Shown here piece by piece: positions 21,911 through 32,245 of a stretch of 64,000 nt of DNA (its first letter is position 1; each line of letters begins with the position of its first letter). Origin of the DNA: Henckelia pumila (lineage: Eukaryota; Streptophyta; Magnoliopsida; Lamiales; Gesneriaceae); NCBI RefSeq assembly GCF_033568475.1, contig NC_133121.1, positions 54,163,905-54,227,904 of the forward strand. The letters run 5' to 3'. Under the pieces are notes generated by a model that worked only from the letters and a program-made list of their open reading frames with translations, was not told the origin of the DNA and did not search any database. The position numbers and the translations under genes were made by a program.

Positions 21911-23499
21911 CTAGTCATAATTAATATAGTCTAGTACGCATTCCGCCCATTCGGATCGCACTTCATCAATTTCTTCATTAGAGTAAACTGTTTTCATGAA
22001 CTGTGAACAAACTCAAATTATATTAGTAAAAAAAACAATAATGAAGAAGAAACATGATATAAACACACTTATTTGAGAAGATTGAGAATATATCAAATAT
22101 ACTATTGAGAAAAGTGAATCCTTATCACTGGTAGCATTTCCTTCAACAATTTCTATCATAAACCTCATCAAATAATACCCACACTTTTTTTTCATCTGGT
22201 TGGCGAGGACCCTATATTATCAAAAAAATTTCAATGATTAATACATGTATAAATATTTGTCAATTTATCGCAGATAAACATATATAAGAAATACTTTTAT
22301 CACTTCCCATGTAGGCTTTTTTTTCCCTTTCCTCTCCTTGTTCGAATTAAACAATCTCAAGCTCCTTCATATAGCAACAAGATTCGACATGAGTGTTCCA
22401 TTGGCTAAATTAAATGCTTAATTAAGAAAAGAATATATACTCACATATCCAATACATATTTCCAGTTCTCATAGCGATTGTGATGACTAAGTGAATCCAA
22501 CAAATAAACCACCTCCACATAAGGATCGATGACAGTGAGAATCCAATGACAACTATAGGCACAAAACAGATAGTCAATTAACACGTTTCGCAAAATTGTT
22601 GAAAAAAATCAATTATAAGTGATATTGTATTTCTGATTCACCCAACATTGTATGACACCAAAACTAATTGATTTCTTGCTGCACCACCTAGCCTATCTGC
22701 CAAAACACTTGCCCAGCTATTCAAGTGTTCAATTTTTTCATTTTTATCAAGTTTGGATACATATGGCATGACTGGGATGGTGTGTGGATTCATAAATCTA
22801 AATTTTTCGACCTTGTTATCTTTTTTCATCTTTTTGAAGAGAATCCTGCCATTTGAACAGAAAAATGTTACCAGATTAATGAATTTTATACAAAATATAT
22901 GCTAAAAAATTCAAAGAAAAAAGTTAAATTTAATCGAAAACTTACCACATGTAAACAACTATACAATTGGCAGATATTGGCTCCAACAGATAAAAAGGTG
23001 TGATATCTTCAAGGTCCACAAGTAGTTCGTACTCATCGTCAAATAAATCATGATCAAGAAACATTGATATATGTTTTCCAGGTATTTCCAGCCCACGCTT
23101 AGCATAACAGTACAAAATATGCAATGATCTCGGCACATTGGATGGCAAAACATGATTACTTTTTTTCTCAACAATTTTCTTCCTTTGAGGCTTCTGAAAA
23201 TCGCACATGTAAATATGTTAGTGGTGAAAAAAGGATGGATACGCCCTGAAACTGAACATATTACAACTCTGAAAAAATCTTATATATTAACTAACTCGAA
23301 CCAACATTTTTACCTCATCTTTCATCACTACCATGTGTGCAGGCCAAGCCACATGGGTTCCTATAGCATCACTAACAGTATCACATTCGTTTGGTATTGG
23401 AAATGGCAACAGTGCTGATTTCTCCACAGCCTCATCAACAGAGACGCGCATGCAATTCATGGGTAATGTAGCACCATGAAGTAACTTGCTCATATTCAT
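21911..23499 (-). pseudogene. CACTA-borne Ulp1-like (C48) cysteine protease gene, seven exons, one frameshift
   Basis: Splicing deduced by hand: exons 23499-23314, 23193-22946, 22845-22642, 22552-22445, 22364-22295, 22211-22103 and 22000-21911, all with GT-AG borders and continuous protein sense. The order fits the C48 family found on plant transposons: IGTHVAWPAHMV, then DHDLFDDEYEL and SANCIVVYMW, then the catalytic core. Catalytic His is in GCHWILTVID, Asp in VVYLLDSLS, Gln in GPRQPDE and Cys in KKCGYYLMRF, so all four are present. The last exon ends WAECVLDYINYD. One extra base in an A run of eight (T run at 22185-22192) breaks the frame between Gln and Cys; without it the exons total 338 codons. 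Such proteases cleave SUMO-like conjugates; a role in transposition is unproven. The exon 5 acceptor has an alternative 3 bp away. Confidence 0.75.
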
Positions 23500-23896
23500 G
23501 AAAGAAATTTATTTGACTCCCTATGTAGTCCGCATAATTCAAGAACTTAAACATAAGTTATAAACGCCATCTTCAAATTCTTATGCTTAGGATTTTTCTT
23601 AGAATTTGAAACTTAAATCAATAGAAATGGTAAAAATACAAAATAACAACTCGAAAAAAATATAAGATGATAACAAAGGCATATGTACAATGCCAAGATT
23701 CACCAAATCCCCCTAAGCACAATCCACCTCAAAAAATTGATTCCCACTGAAGTAAACATAAAAATGGAATTGGGGCCCTCCATTTGGCCTTGGGTCCCCC
23801 CTCCTCAAAAAATTCTCTTTGACTACAAACCCCACCAAACTAACCATGGTTAAAAACTCAGCCTGAGTCAAGAAACCACACGTGTGGAGCATGGAT

Positions 23897-23941
<45 letters not shown>
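23897..23941. repeat. (GTA)15 microsatellite
   Basis: Fifteen perfect GTA units in the 5' part of the CACTA gene region; probably polymorphic. Confidence 0.95.
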
Positions 23942-24222
23942 CAAATTGGACAGAATAAAAACTCAGAGAAATGTCTCTCTGTTCCCATTTTGCATCACTA
24001 CCTCACCTCCCCCCCAACAAAGTTAAAAGAGAATTCGAAGCTTTCTCTTATTTGGGAGATCGTTTCTTTCTAGACTTCTAAGTTCTACCTATTTGTTTCT
24101 CTTTTTCTTGAAAATTTTCCACCCATTCACCAAAAGCACAAAAAACAGTAAACCTAGACTTAGCATCTACTAAAAGACCACGAAACAAGAGAACGAAGCT
24201 AGAGAACAAAGAAACAAAACTT

Positions 24223-24430
24223 ACACAGTGATGGTCGCGACTGTAGTTTAGATCTAAGCTGTAAACTTGAGATTGAAGTCGCGATTGGAGTTGTTAAGGC
24301 TTGGGCTAGCTGAAAGGAGGCCGGGCGACTAGATTCTGGCGATCGATCGACGTCTTGGGCACCGGAGAAGAGGCGGGTTGAAAGGGCGATGGGTTAGGGC
24401 TAGGGATTGGGTTTTTTTCTTTCCATCGCA
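24223..24430 (-). promoter_or_regulatory. Probable 5' leader of the CACTA gene
   Basis: On the minus strand this GC-richer block resembles a plant 5' untranslated exon and ends at a good donor (GTAAGTTTTG, near 24222). The promoter would lie close to the right end of the transposon. No TATA box is certain. Confidence 0.35.
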
Positions 24431-24524
24431 CTTGTGCCAATAAAGCTGCGTGTAGTAGGTTATTATTTTTTTTTGAGTGTGTAGTGTAGGTTTATATATG
24501 TGTAATTTTTTTTTAAAAAAAATA

Positions 24525-24805
24525 AATAAATAACAACGACAACCGATTTAAATTGTGTTGTCGTAGACCCCAAAAAACGCAAATAGACAACGGTTAATAA
24601 AACCGTTGTCGTAGGTCAAAAAAACCCGCTCATAGACAATGGTTTTCAAAACCGTTGTCTTTGACATATATACGACAACGGTTTTTAAAAAAACCGTTGT
24701 CGTTATTAATCAAAAAACGGTCTACGACAACGGTTTTTCTAAAAACCGTTGTTAAAGACTAAAATACAACGGTTTACATATAAAACCGTTGTCGTTTTAG
24801 TGTGG
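24525..24805. repeat. 3' subterminal repeat array of the CACTA element
   Basis: Inverted pairs of ACGACAACGG and CCGTTGTCGT occur five times, several forming near-perfect hairpins, for example ACGACAACGGTTTTT against its complement at 24671-24703. Same core motif as the other end. Confidence 0.85.
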
Positions 24806-25446
24806 TTAATTAATAAATTTGTTGTAGTGTACATTTTTCAACTAATTTGATTATTTTGTTATATAAGAAGATTACTTTGTCGAAAGCATATCATATCTCA
24901 TCTCCTATACTAACGCTTACTTACGAAATAAACGTCATAGACCCTAGCAATCATAAAAAAATTCACAACAATAAGAGGCTTGGCCAGCCCCATGGAACAT
25001 TTGAACTTATGACGCTGTAAGAGGTCAGGACGAAATAATAATATTACAAGTCCCGGGAAACCTCACCACATACTAAGTGGGCCTAGGACTTCCCCATGAG
25101 ACCAAATCTTGGGAGACTAATCCTCTCCCAAGTACTCCAATATTAAAGTGATAGTATTTTATTCATCAAACAAGTATGCAATAGCAACTTCAAAATTCAA
25201 AAGAGATATGGTAATCGAAAAAATTGAATAGAAAAAAGAAGAATAATTGTTCTTCCTTTGCTTCTTCACCAACTGCTTACGTAATCAAAAAAAGCAAACA
25301 AAGTCTAGGACTTCAAAGTCTTTATTACAAATAAAACAAAATTTGCCCAAAAGTGGCAAGAAAAAATAAAACTAAACTGTTCCACGGCTCCAAAGAGTAG
25401 TCTTCATTTAGCTTCGACACGCAGCCATCATTATTGATTATATAAG

Positions 25447-27390
25447 CTAAAAATTCGAGCGCAAAGCTTCGATCATCTCCTCGTCAGCCAGACCTCCCAA
25501 TAAATCTCCTAAGGGAGGGTCCGAGTCATCCTCAACTCTTGCAGTTCTAGGCTCCGGAAGTTTTGGGTGAATCATCATAATAATTTCCTCCGCAACTAAT
25601 TTAGTCTTCCGTAGTTCTTTGCGACAATCCACTACAACTTCATCATGAATAATGATCGCTCGCTGAATTACTTCATCTCTAAAAGTTGTGGACTCTCGAT
25701 AGCCTACAATTGCTTTTTCTCCGGTACTTCGCAAAAGATTTTTTCTGATGAGTTGAGAAAAGACTCTCCGGTCTCCGATTCACGAGAATATTTTTCTTTA
25801 AGTTCCTCCATCTCCTGGCACAAGACATCAAACCTTTTGGTTCTTTCTTCAAGCTCCTTTTGCGACTTGAGAAAATCATCTCGAGCCTTAGTGTTTTCCC
25901 CGCTGAGTCTTTTGCACTCACCCCTTAATGATGCAAGCTCGTCATCCAATCTCTTCCCGGAATTTTGAAACCTCTCTTCTCGAAATTGAAAAGTGTGAGC
26001 AAGCGATAAAATCTGTAAACGTTTGTAGATAAAGAAAATTATTTACTACGTAAATAATCGTAACAAATAACAATAAGTAATAAATAATATACCTGGAAGG
26101 CGGACGAAGTAAGCGACCGAGTTAGCACTTCGGTAGGTTGAGGAAGTAGATGTAACCTATCATGATCTCCAATCAGATCCTCTCCCGTTCTCCAACCAAT
26201 CTCTGGATCTTTCAAATCCCAAAAAGATCCAGCATTATCTTTATGGTTCACTCCTTCCACGAACAAGTGGCAACCCTCGAGAGCTCCCAGATCAACTACT
26301 CGTTCGTCATCACGTTTTTTCTTCGGATCTCTTGGATTTTCAACCTTTTTAATACGTGCATCGATGTCGGGTCCAGCTGCAACTTCTTTCCTTTTGCCAC
26401 CAGTTTTTCTGTCATGCACATCGGATCTTTTGGATGGTGGGCCAAAGCGGTGAGCATGATTTGAAGGCCCGGGAGACTTCCTCCTCCGGGGAAGCTCTTG
26501 AGAACCAGCGATAGCTCGCTCCTTTGCTGAGTCTTTTCTTAGAATTTTTGATGCATCCTTCTCATTTTTCTCTATGAACGCCCGAACCTCCGCCAAGTTG
26601 ATTTTTTATCCTACAAAAAATAAGGAGAATAATACATAAATAAATACAAGAAGTTTTCAAATTGCACCGAGCAAGGTACATTAAATTAAAAATAAAATCC
26701 AATAGCATGCAAGAGAGTGAAAAAGCAAATACCAGCATGAAGTAAACTTTTTGGATCAACCAACTTTTGGAAAAGACCTAAGGAGCGACACTCGAGTTGC
26801 AAGTCACGATGAGTCTTGTTAAAAATAATTTTCCTATGGCCCGGACTCCAAACTATGGGAACCTCCCAACCATAATCCCAGACATAAACAAAATTTTTTC
26901 TCCAATCGCTTTTCGGAGATGGACAACGAAATAAAAACTTACAATCTCCCCGAAGTAAAAAATAAATATAGGACCCCGGCATGGAACGACGCACCGAGAA
27001 GAGCGCATAAAATAAGTCTATAGTTGGAGACATTTTAATTTCGCCCACTCTACATAGGAAACACATAAAAAGGAGAATCACACTTGGTGTTAATTGACTT
27101 AAACTCACCCCAAGACTATCTACAATTTCCATCAAAAGGGCATGAGGAGGAAGCAAAAAACCAAAATTAAAGTACTCCAGATATACAGTGAAATAACTCA
27201 GAGGCGGTTTATGGCAAGAATCTCCATTTTTAGGAATCTTAAGAATATGTCTAGAGGATAATTCAAGTTCTTGGCATGAACTTAAAATCTCCGACTTATC
27301 CAAAATATGCTCGCTCAATCTTACCAAAGGCCCTTGGGAATCACTATTATAGCAAGAATTCGACTCACTCCCAATTTCTACAAGATGCAA
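25447..27390 (-). pseudogene. Antisense ORF (aORF) of element F, gypsy-associated Transposase_28-like
   Basis: Three exon-like pieces run against the element. Piece 1 (27390-26733) has the pattern of the plant 'putative gypsy type transposon' family (PF04195-like): YFNFGFLLPPHALLMEIV, LSQLTPSVILLFMCFL, MSPTIDLFYALFSV. Piece 2 (26596-26093) is basic and low-complexity (KKRDDERVVD). Piece 3 (26012-25447) has a coiled coil (LASLRGECKRLSGEN, KSQKELEERTKRFD) and an acidic tail. The intron 26013-26092 has clean GT-AG borders and keeps frame. The junction near 26611-26732 has good splice signals but meets a TAA, and a frameshift lies near 25734, so this copy is damaged. Antisense ORFs at this place are known in some Tat-lineage elements; their job is unknown. 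Confidence 0.65.
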
Positions 27391-28290
27391 TCTGTCTATA
27401 TCACATGTTCACGACGTTCTCAAGTCACATAAGGGAGATAAACATTTGTCAATTTCACTGTCATCGCCAGACTCCACTGGTGAAAGGGAAAAAGTATCTC
27501 GGTTAACAACTAACACCAAAAATACCTTACCCCGTGAAGGGCAACCTGCAATGATTTTTAAAGAATAAATCATATAAAAAATAAAACAAAAAATTCAAAA
27601 TCATATTATATATATATATATATTCTGCGCAATATCCATTCCAGTTTATTCAGAAATAATAAAACAAATAATAGCATCAAATACATAAGCATGGTAATTG
27701 ATTATATATGTTGCATCGTGTATATATATGTACATATGCGTCTATACCTTCATTTCCCGAGGTTCTCGTCGTCAACATCATCCACAACCGTCGGCTACCT
27801 TCTCCGGCGATCTCCCACCGATGCGCAGTCACCATCTCCGGCACATCCATGGAACGATGCAACAACTTTCTCCTCCCGCCGCAACCGCCATGCCTCGATC
27901 GAGCCAAAAAATGGAGTGTCCACCGGCGGTGGACTTTCCCGGTGGACACTCCATGCTGGAAGTCGATTCCGGGTATTTTTTCTCTTCTTCCTCGCATCGC
28001 CTGCTCCTTATCAAACCACCATCTTTGGCTCGAAGCGGAAAATCACGCAGCGCCACCCTCGCATCAAATCCACGACATGACGCCGCCTTGGTTGACCCAG
28101 ATTCGGAGAGCATGAAAGCTTCTCCGTGGCTGGAAATCAACTAGAGCTGTCGTTGGATAACCACGCTGATACCAAGCCATCGCCGACTTGATTCCCACCA
28201 TTGTCACATCCGGATTTGGGGATGTCTGTGTAAACGGGACACAATTCCATGGCTGGATTGTGAAGAACACCGCGTTCGTCGCCACGCCTC
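27391..28290. other. 3' region of element F, left of copia A
   Basis: No supported gene. A short AT repeat lies near 27605-27622; 27770-28130 is GC-richer and open in several frames without recognisable protein; it includes a 16-bp perfect hairpin. Probably the start of the long 3' untranslated region of F. Confidence 0.45.
27911..27954. repeat. Perfect 16-bp inverted repeat
   Basis: ATGGAGTGTCCACCGG (27911-27926) and CCGGTGGACACTCCAT (27939-27954) are exact reverse complements around a 12-base loop, which itself repeats the CGGTGGAC core. Confidence 0.9.
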
Positions 28291-28295
28291 GCCGC

Positions 28296-28774
28296 TGTTG
28301 GTCCCAGGTGCGGCATCACGAGATAAAAACTATGGAAATTAAATAATAAAATAGACACCAATATTTACGTGGAAAACCCCCAGAAAATATTAGGGTAAAA
28401 ACCACGGGCAAGATAAAAAGATTCCACTATAATATTTGAAGAATTACAACCTCTCTCTGTGTTTCCAAAGAGACACTCACTCTCTTATACAGGAGAAAAC
28501 CTATCTCACAAATATATATAGAAATATACTGAAGAGAAGAAAAGCACTCGAGAACTGAAGAATTGCTCGAGCTGTGGGATACTGAAAATGAGGACCGAAG
28601 AGCTCTATTTATAGAGCCCTTGAATTGGTGTGAAAACGCATATCGTTTCTTCTTCCCGCAACGTGTCAAGTATGGCAACCATGTTAGTCAGCAAAACTTT
28701 ACAAAATTTGCTTCTATCACATTTATTGTACTTTTGCCACCTACCCTTGTCTTTGCTTTCTATATTTGCCGACA
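28296..28774 (-). repeat. 3' LTR of element A
   Basis: TGTTGGTCCCAGG to TTTGCCGACA, 479 bp, about 2% different from 42242-42720 by eye. A TATA-like CTATAAATAGAG on the minus strand lies near 28605. Confidence 0.93.
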
Positions 28775-30385
28775 TTTCTCCCACTTGGAGATTTGATTGA
28801 GAATCAAATACATCTCCACACATCCTTTCAATCTTGCCATTCCCGCTGCTTACGTTCCTGCTAGGCCACTTGAGGATCTACACCATTCAAACTTTTCCGT
28901 GTTCACTGGCTTGGTCAGAATATCAGCAATGTTATCCTTTGTATGGATTTTTTGCATATCCACACTTCCTTCCTCTACTACCTCTCGTACAAAGTGAAAT
29001 TGAACTCCAATGTGTTTAGTCCTGGAATGAAAGGCTGGATTCCTTGCAATGTGCAAGGCACTCTGACTGTCACAAAACAAAGGAATCTTTTCTTGTTTGT
29101 GCCCAAGCTCCTCCAATAACCTTTTAATCCATATTGCTTCCTTGCAAGCTTGAGTAGCTGCCATTTATTCTGCCTCCGTTGTAGATAATGCCACAACTAT
29201 TTGCAGTTTTGAAACCCAGCTGACTGCACCTCCTGCAACTGTAAACACATAACCAGCAGTAGATTTTCTCTTATCTGGATCACCTGCGTAGTCTGAATCC
29301 ACATAGCCCCTGAGTGTAAAATCTGATCCTCCAAAACATAATGCAGCTTCTGAGGTACCCTTAATGTATCTAAGGATCCTCTTAACCGTGCTCCAATGCT
29401 CTTGTCCAGGATTTGCCATATATCGACTGACTGCTCCCACTGCTTGTGCAATGTCTGGTCTTGTACAAATCATGGCGAACATTAAACTTCCCACTGCTGA
29501 TGCATACGGTACTCGAGACATCTCCATCTTCTCTGCTTCACTGCTAGGACACATATCAGAAGATAACTTGAAGTTAATAGGAAGAGGGGTTGAAACTGGC
29601 TTACTATCTTGAATGTTGAAGCGCTGCAAGACTTTCTTCAAATAATTTTTCATGGAAAGCCATATCTTCCTATTGCTTCTGTCTCAATGAACTTGCATCC
29701 CTAGAATCTTGTTTGCTGGTCCCAAGTCCTTCATATCAAATTCCCTAGCCAACTGTGCCTTCAATTCTTGGACCCGATCTTTGTTGGGGCCTGCTACCAA
29801 CATGTCGTCCACGTACAACAGCAAAATGATATAATTATCATCACCATACCTCTTGAAATACGTACAAGGGTCTGCACTGAGTCTGTTGTACCCAAGGATC
29901 ATGATATAGGAATCAAATCTCTTGTACCAACACCTCGGCGCCTGTTTGAGACCGTACAGAGATTTATTCAACTTGCAAACCAAGTTCTCTTTGCCTTTTT
30001 CTGCAAAACCTTTTGGCTGGAGCATATAGATTTCTTCTTCAAGATCGCCATGAAGAAATGCTGTTTTCACATCTAGCTGTTCCAGATGTAGGTCAAACAC
30101 CGCACACAATGCCAATACTACTCTGACTGTTGAAAGTCGAACCACAGAAGAAAATATCTCATTGAAGTCAATACCTTCTTTCTGAGCATACCCTTTGACA
30201 ACCAATCTCGCACGATACCGCTTCACTTGGTTATTGCAATCACGCTTGATCTTATAGACCCATCTGTTACCGATAGCTTTCCTCCCTCGTGGTAGTGTAA
30301 CAAGATCCCAAGTTTTGTTTCTATCCAATGCTTCCAATTCTTCCTGCATCGCTGTCATCCACAGGGATACATCCGAGCTTTGAGT

Positions 30386-32231
30386 TGTTGGAAAACGGTG
30401 TTCAGATCAATCAGAATTGATACCCGGTGCAGCGGAAGTTTTAAAATTTTATATGGAACGATTTCATATCATGGGTATCAAAACTTTACGATTAAATTGT
30501 GTGTGTAAAAATTAAATAACAATTAAATTTTTACCTTGAATCTCGAAACGAGATTATGGACACCAACAGATAACTCTGCTCTTGTTGTATATCCCAGGAA
30601 CTGATGGACGAACAATTCTTCAATCAGGTCCACGAACAGAAGTTTAATCCCTCTAATAGATTGCACTAGAAAATTTATCAGAAGTTTCTACGAAGAGAAT
30701 TAACGAATTTGATCCGTTAAACCAGACTGCAAATTCGAAATTCACAGGCTGGAATTTTCGAACAGAGAGAGGAGAGGGGGCGGCCACACCTAGAGAGAAC
30801 AGCTAGGGTTTTCAAAAAATTTTTGTGACCTCTGTTGTGTAATTTCTGTACTGCAATAACTTATTTATAATGTGGGCTGCTAACAGCTTAGGGCCCATTA
30901 GTCATAAGTTCAAGCCTGACAAGCAAAGCCCGCATGTTCAGAAATTAATATAAAATTCATCGTGACTCAGATTGATAAACCAATTTCACCAATGTGCACA
31001 GAAACCATTTTTGCATCTTTTAAAGTCAAGATAAATTTTCTGAATCCGAATTCAGTGATTTCCAAAAATGCCCATCCCTATGTCATTTTAGAAAATCTTA
31101 CTCTTCTACTCTGATATAAGAAGTCCCACTTCTTTATTCACTAAATTTAACTATTTAAATTTAATTATCTCAACGGGGATTAAAAATCCATTACTTGTGT
31201 GACCCTCAATGGTTCAGGGATACAGCTAGCCGTGGGCTCACAAATCCTTGTGACTCGGAACAACAATTTCCGACTTGCCCATCGAATCATGGTAAGAGCG
31301 CCTAGCAACATCGCCCCATGATTCCCTAGGTATCACTGATAGTGCCTGCAAGAACCAATAGATTTTGGTTAGCGTACAGTACGGTCCCTTCATCCATATA
31401 TCCCGATCGAATCAACAACCATTGGTAAATCGAGAGTTGTTCGAGATTCGATAACTATGCAATGCATCTTGAAGATCAAATAGTGACATCGCATGTGCTA
31501 CTAAGAAACCATTTCTTAAAACACATCATGTACTCTGGCCAGAGATTCGTCACACTAATATCTCCTCAGATTGCATAGGATATCCACACTATCAAGTATG
31601 TGGTGAATCCTTGACAACAAAGCATCGACTCCTATATGTGTCGTAACTGTACCCAATCCCGACACCTGATGACCCCAATAGAGTCGGTAAACGAGTCAAA
31701 GTACAGTACTAGCATATAGAGTCTCAATGATGTTTCAAGTAGTAAGGACTAATGGTGTACAACCAAAACCACGGACTTTATCCACTCGATAAGTGATAAC
31801 CACTTGGAAAGTCCGGATAGGGTAGTTCGATCATTCATCGTATGAATATCCATTTGCATGCTTTGAACATCTCTATGTTCCATACCAATGAAACGTGGTA
31901 CTCGGCATCGCAAATGCTAGTCTCAATCTTGAGCGATCCTTATCCTTATTAACGGACGGCTCAATCGACTAGGAACTGTTTAGAATATACAGTGACTATA
32001 AGATGTGTTTCATGATAGCCATCCCCATGTGCCACCACATCTTACATACACTATAGTATATTCAAGGTCTTCATCTAAACATCTTATAGTATGTCAGAAC
32101 ATAATAATATGATAAAAGATAAAGTAAACGCCATTATAAAATTGTAAATTATATTAAACAAAAGATTGTTTATACATAGAGTCATAAAAGCCCTTAGCCA
32201 CAAGTTGGCTCACCGGGCACCCACTCTTTCA
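30386..32231 (-). repeat. 3' LTR of element C
   Basis: TGTTGGAAAACGGTG to CACCCACTCTTTCA. The polypurine tract (AAGTGGGAGATT on the minus strand) follows at 32232-32243. Confidence 0.93.
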
Positions 32232-32245
32232 ATCTCCCACTTGCC

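Larger units (their letters stand above)
19800..24829 (-). mobile_element. CACTA (En/Spm-type) DNA transposon
   Basis: The left end is CACTACAAGAAAAT at 19800 and the right end is ATTTGTTGTAGTG to 24829, an inverted CACTA terminus. A 3-bp duplication TAC flanks it (19797-19799, 24830-24832), as expected. Subterminal arrays of ACGACAACGG and its complement fill both ends. At 5030 bp it carries only one recognisable gene, a Ulp1-like protease on the minus strand; I see no CACTA transposase, so it is probably non-autonomous. It landed just after pol of element F. Orientation is given by that gene. Confidence 0.93.

Noticed and set aside
23713..24073. Frames with poly-Thr or poly-Val in the CACTA element
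   Set aside because: Both are readings of the (GTA)n microsatellite.
19860..24800. CRISPR-like regular repeats at the CACTA ends
   Set aside because: Units alternate in orientation, spacers are not unique, and the setting is a plant transposon.
27691..28144. Several overlapping open frames in the GC-richer 3' region of element F
   Set aside because: Open frames in all three phases on both strands with no recognisable protein; GC-rich composition and an inverted repeat explain them.
28427..28823. Short frames shared by 28427-28823 and 42373-42784
   Set aside because: They lie in the two LTRs of copia A; identity reflects the LTR pair, not a gene family.
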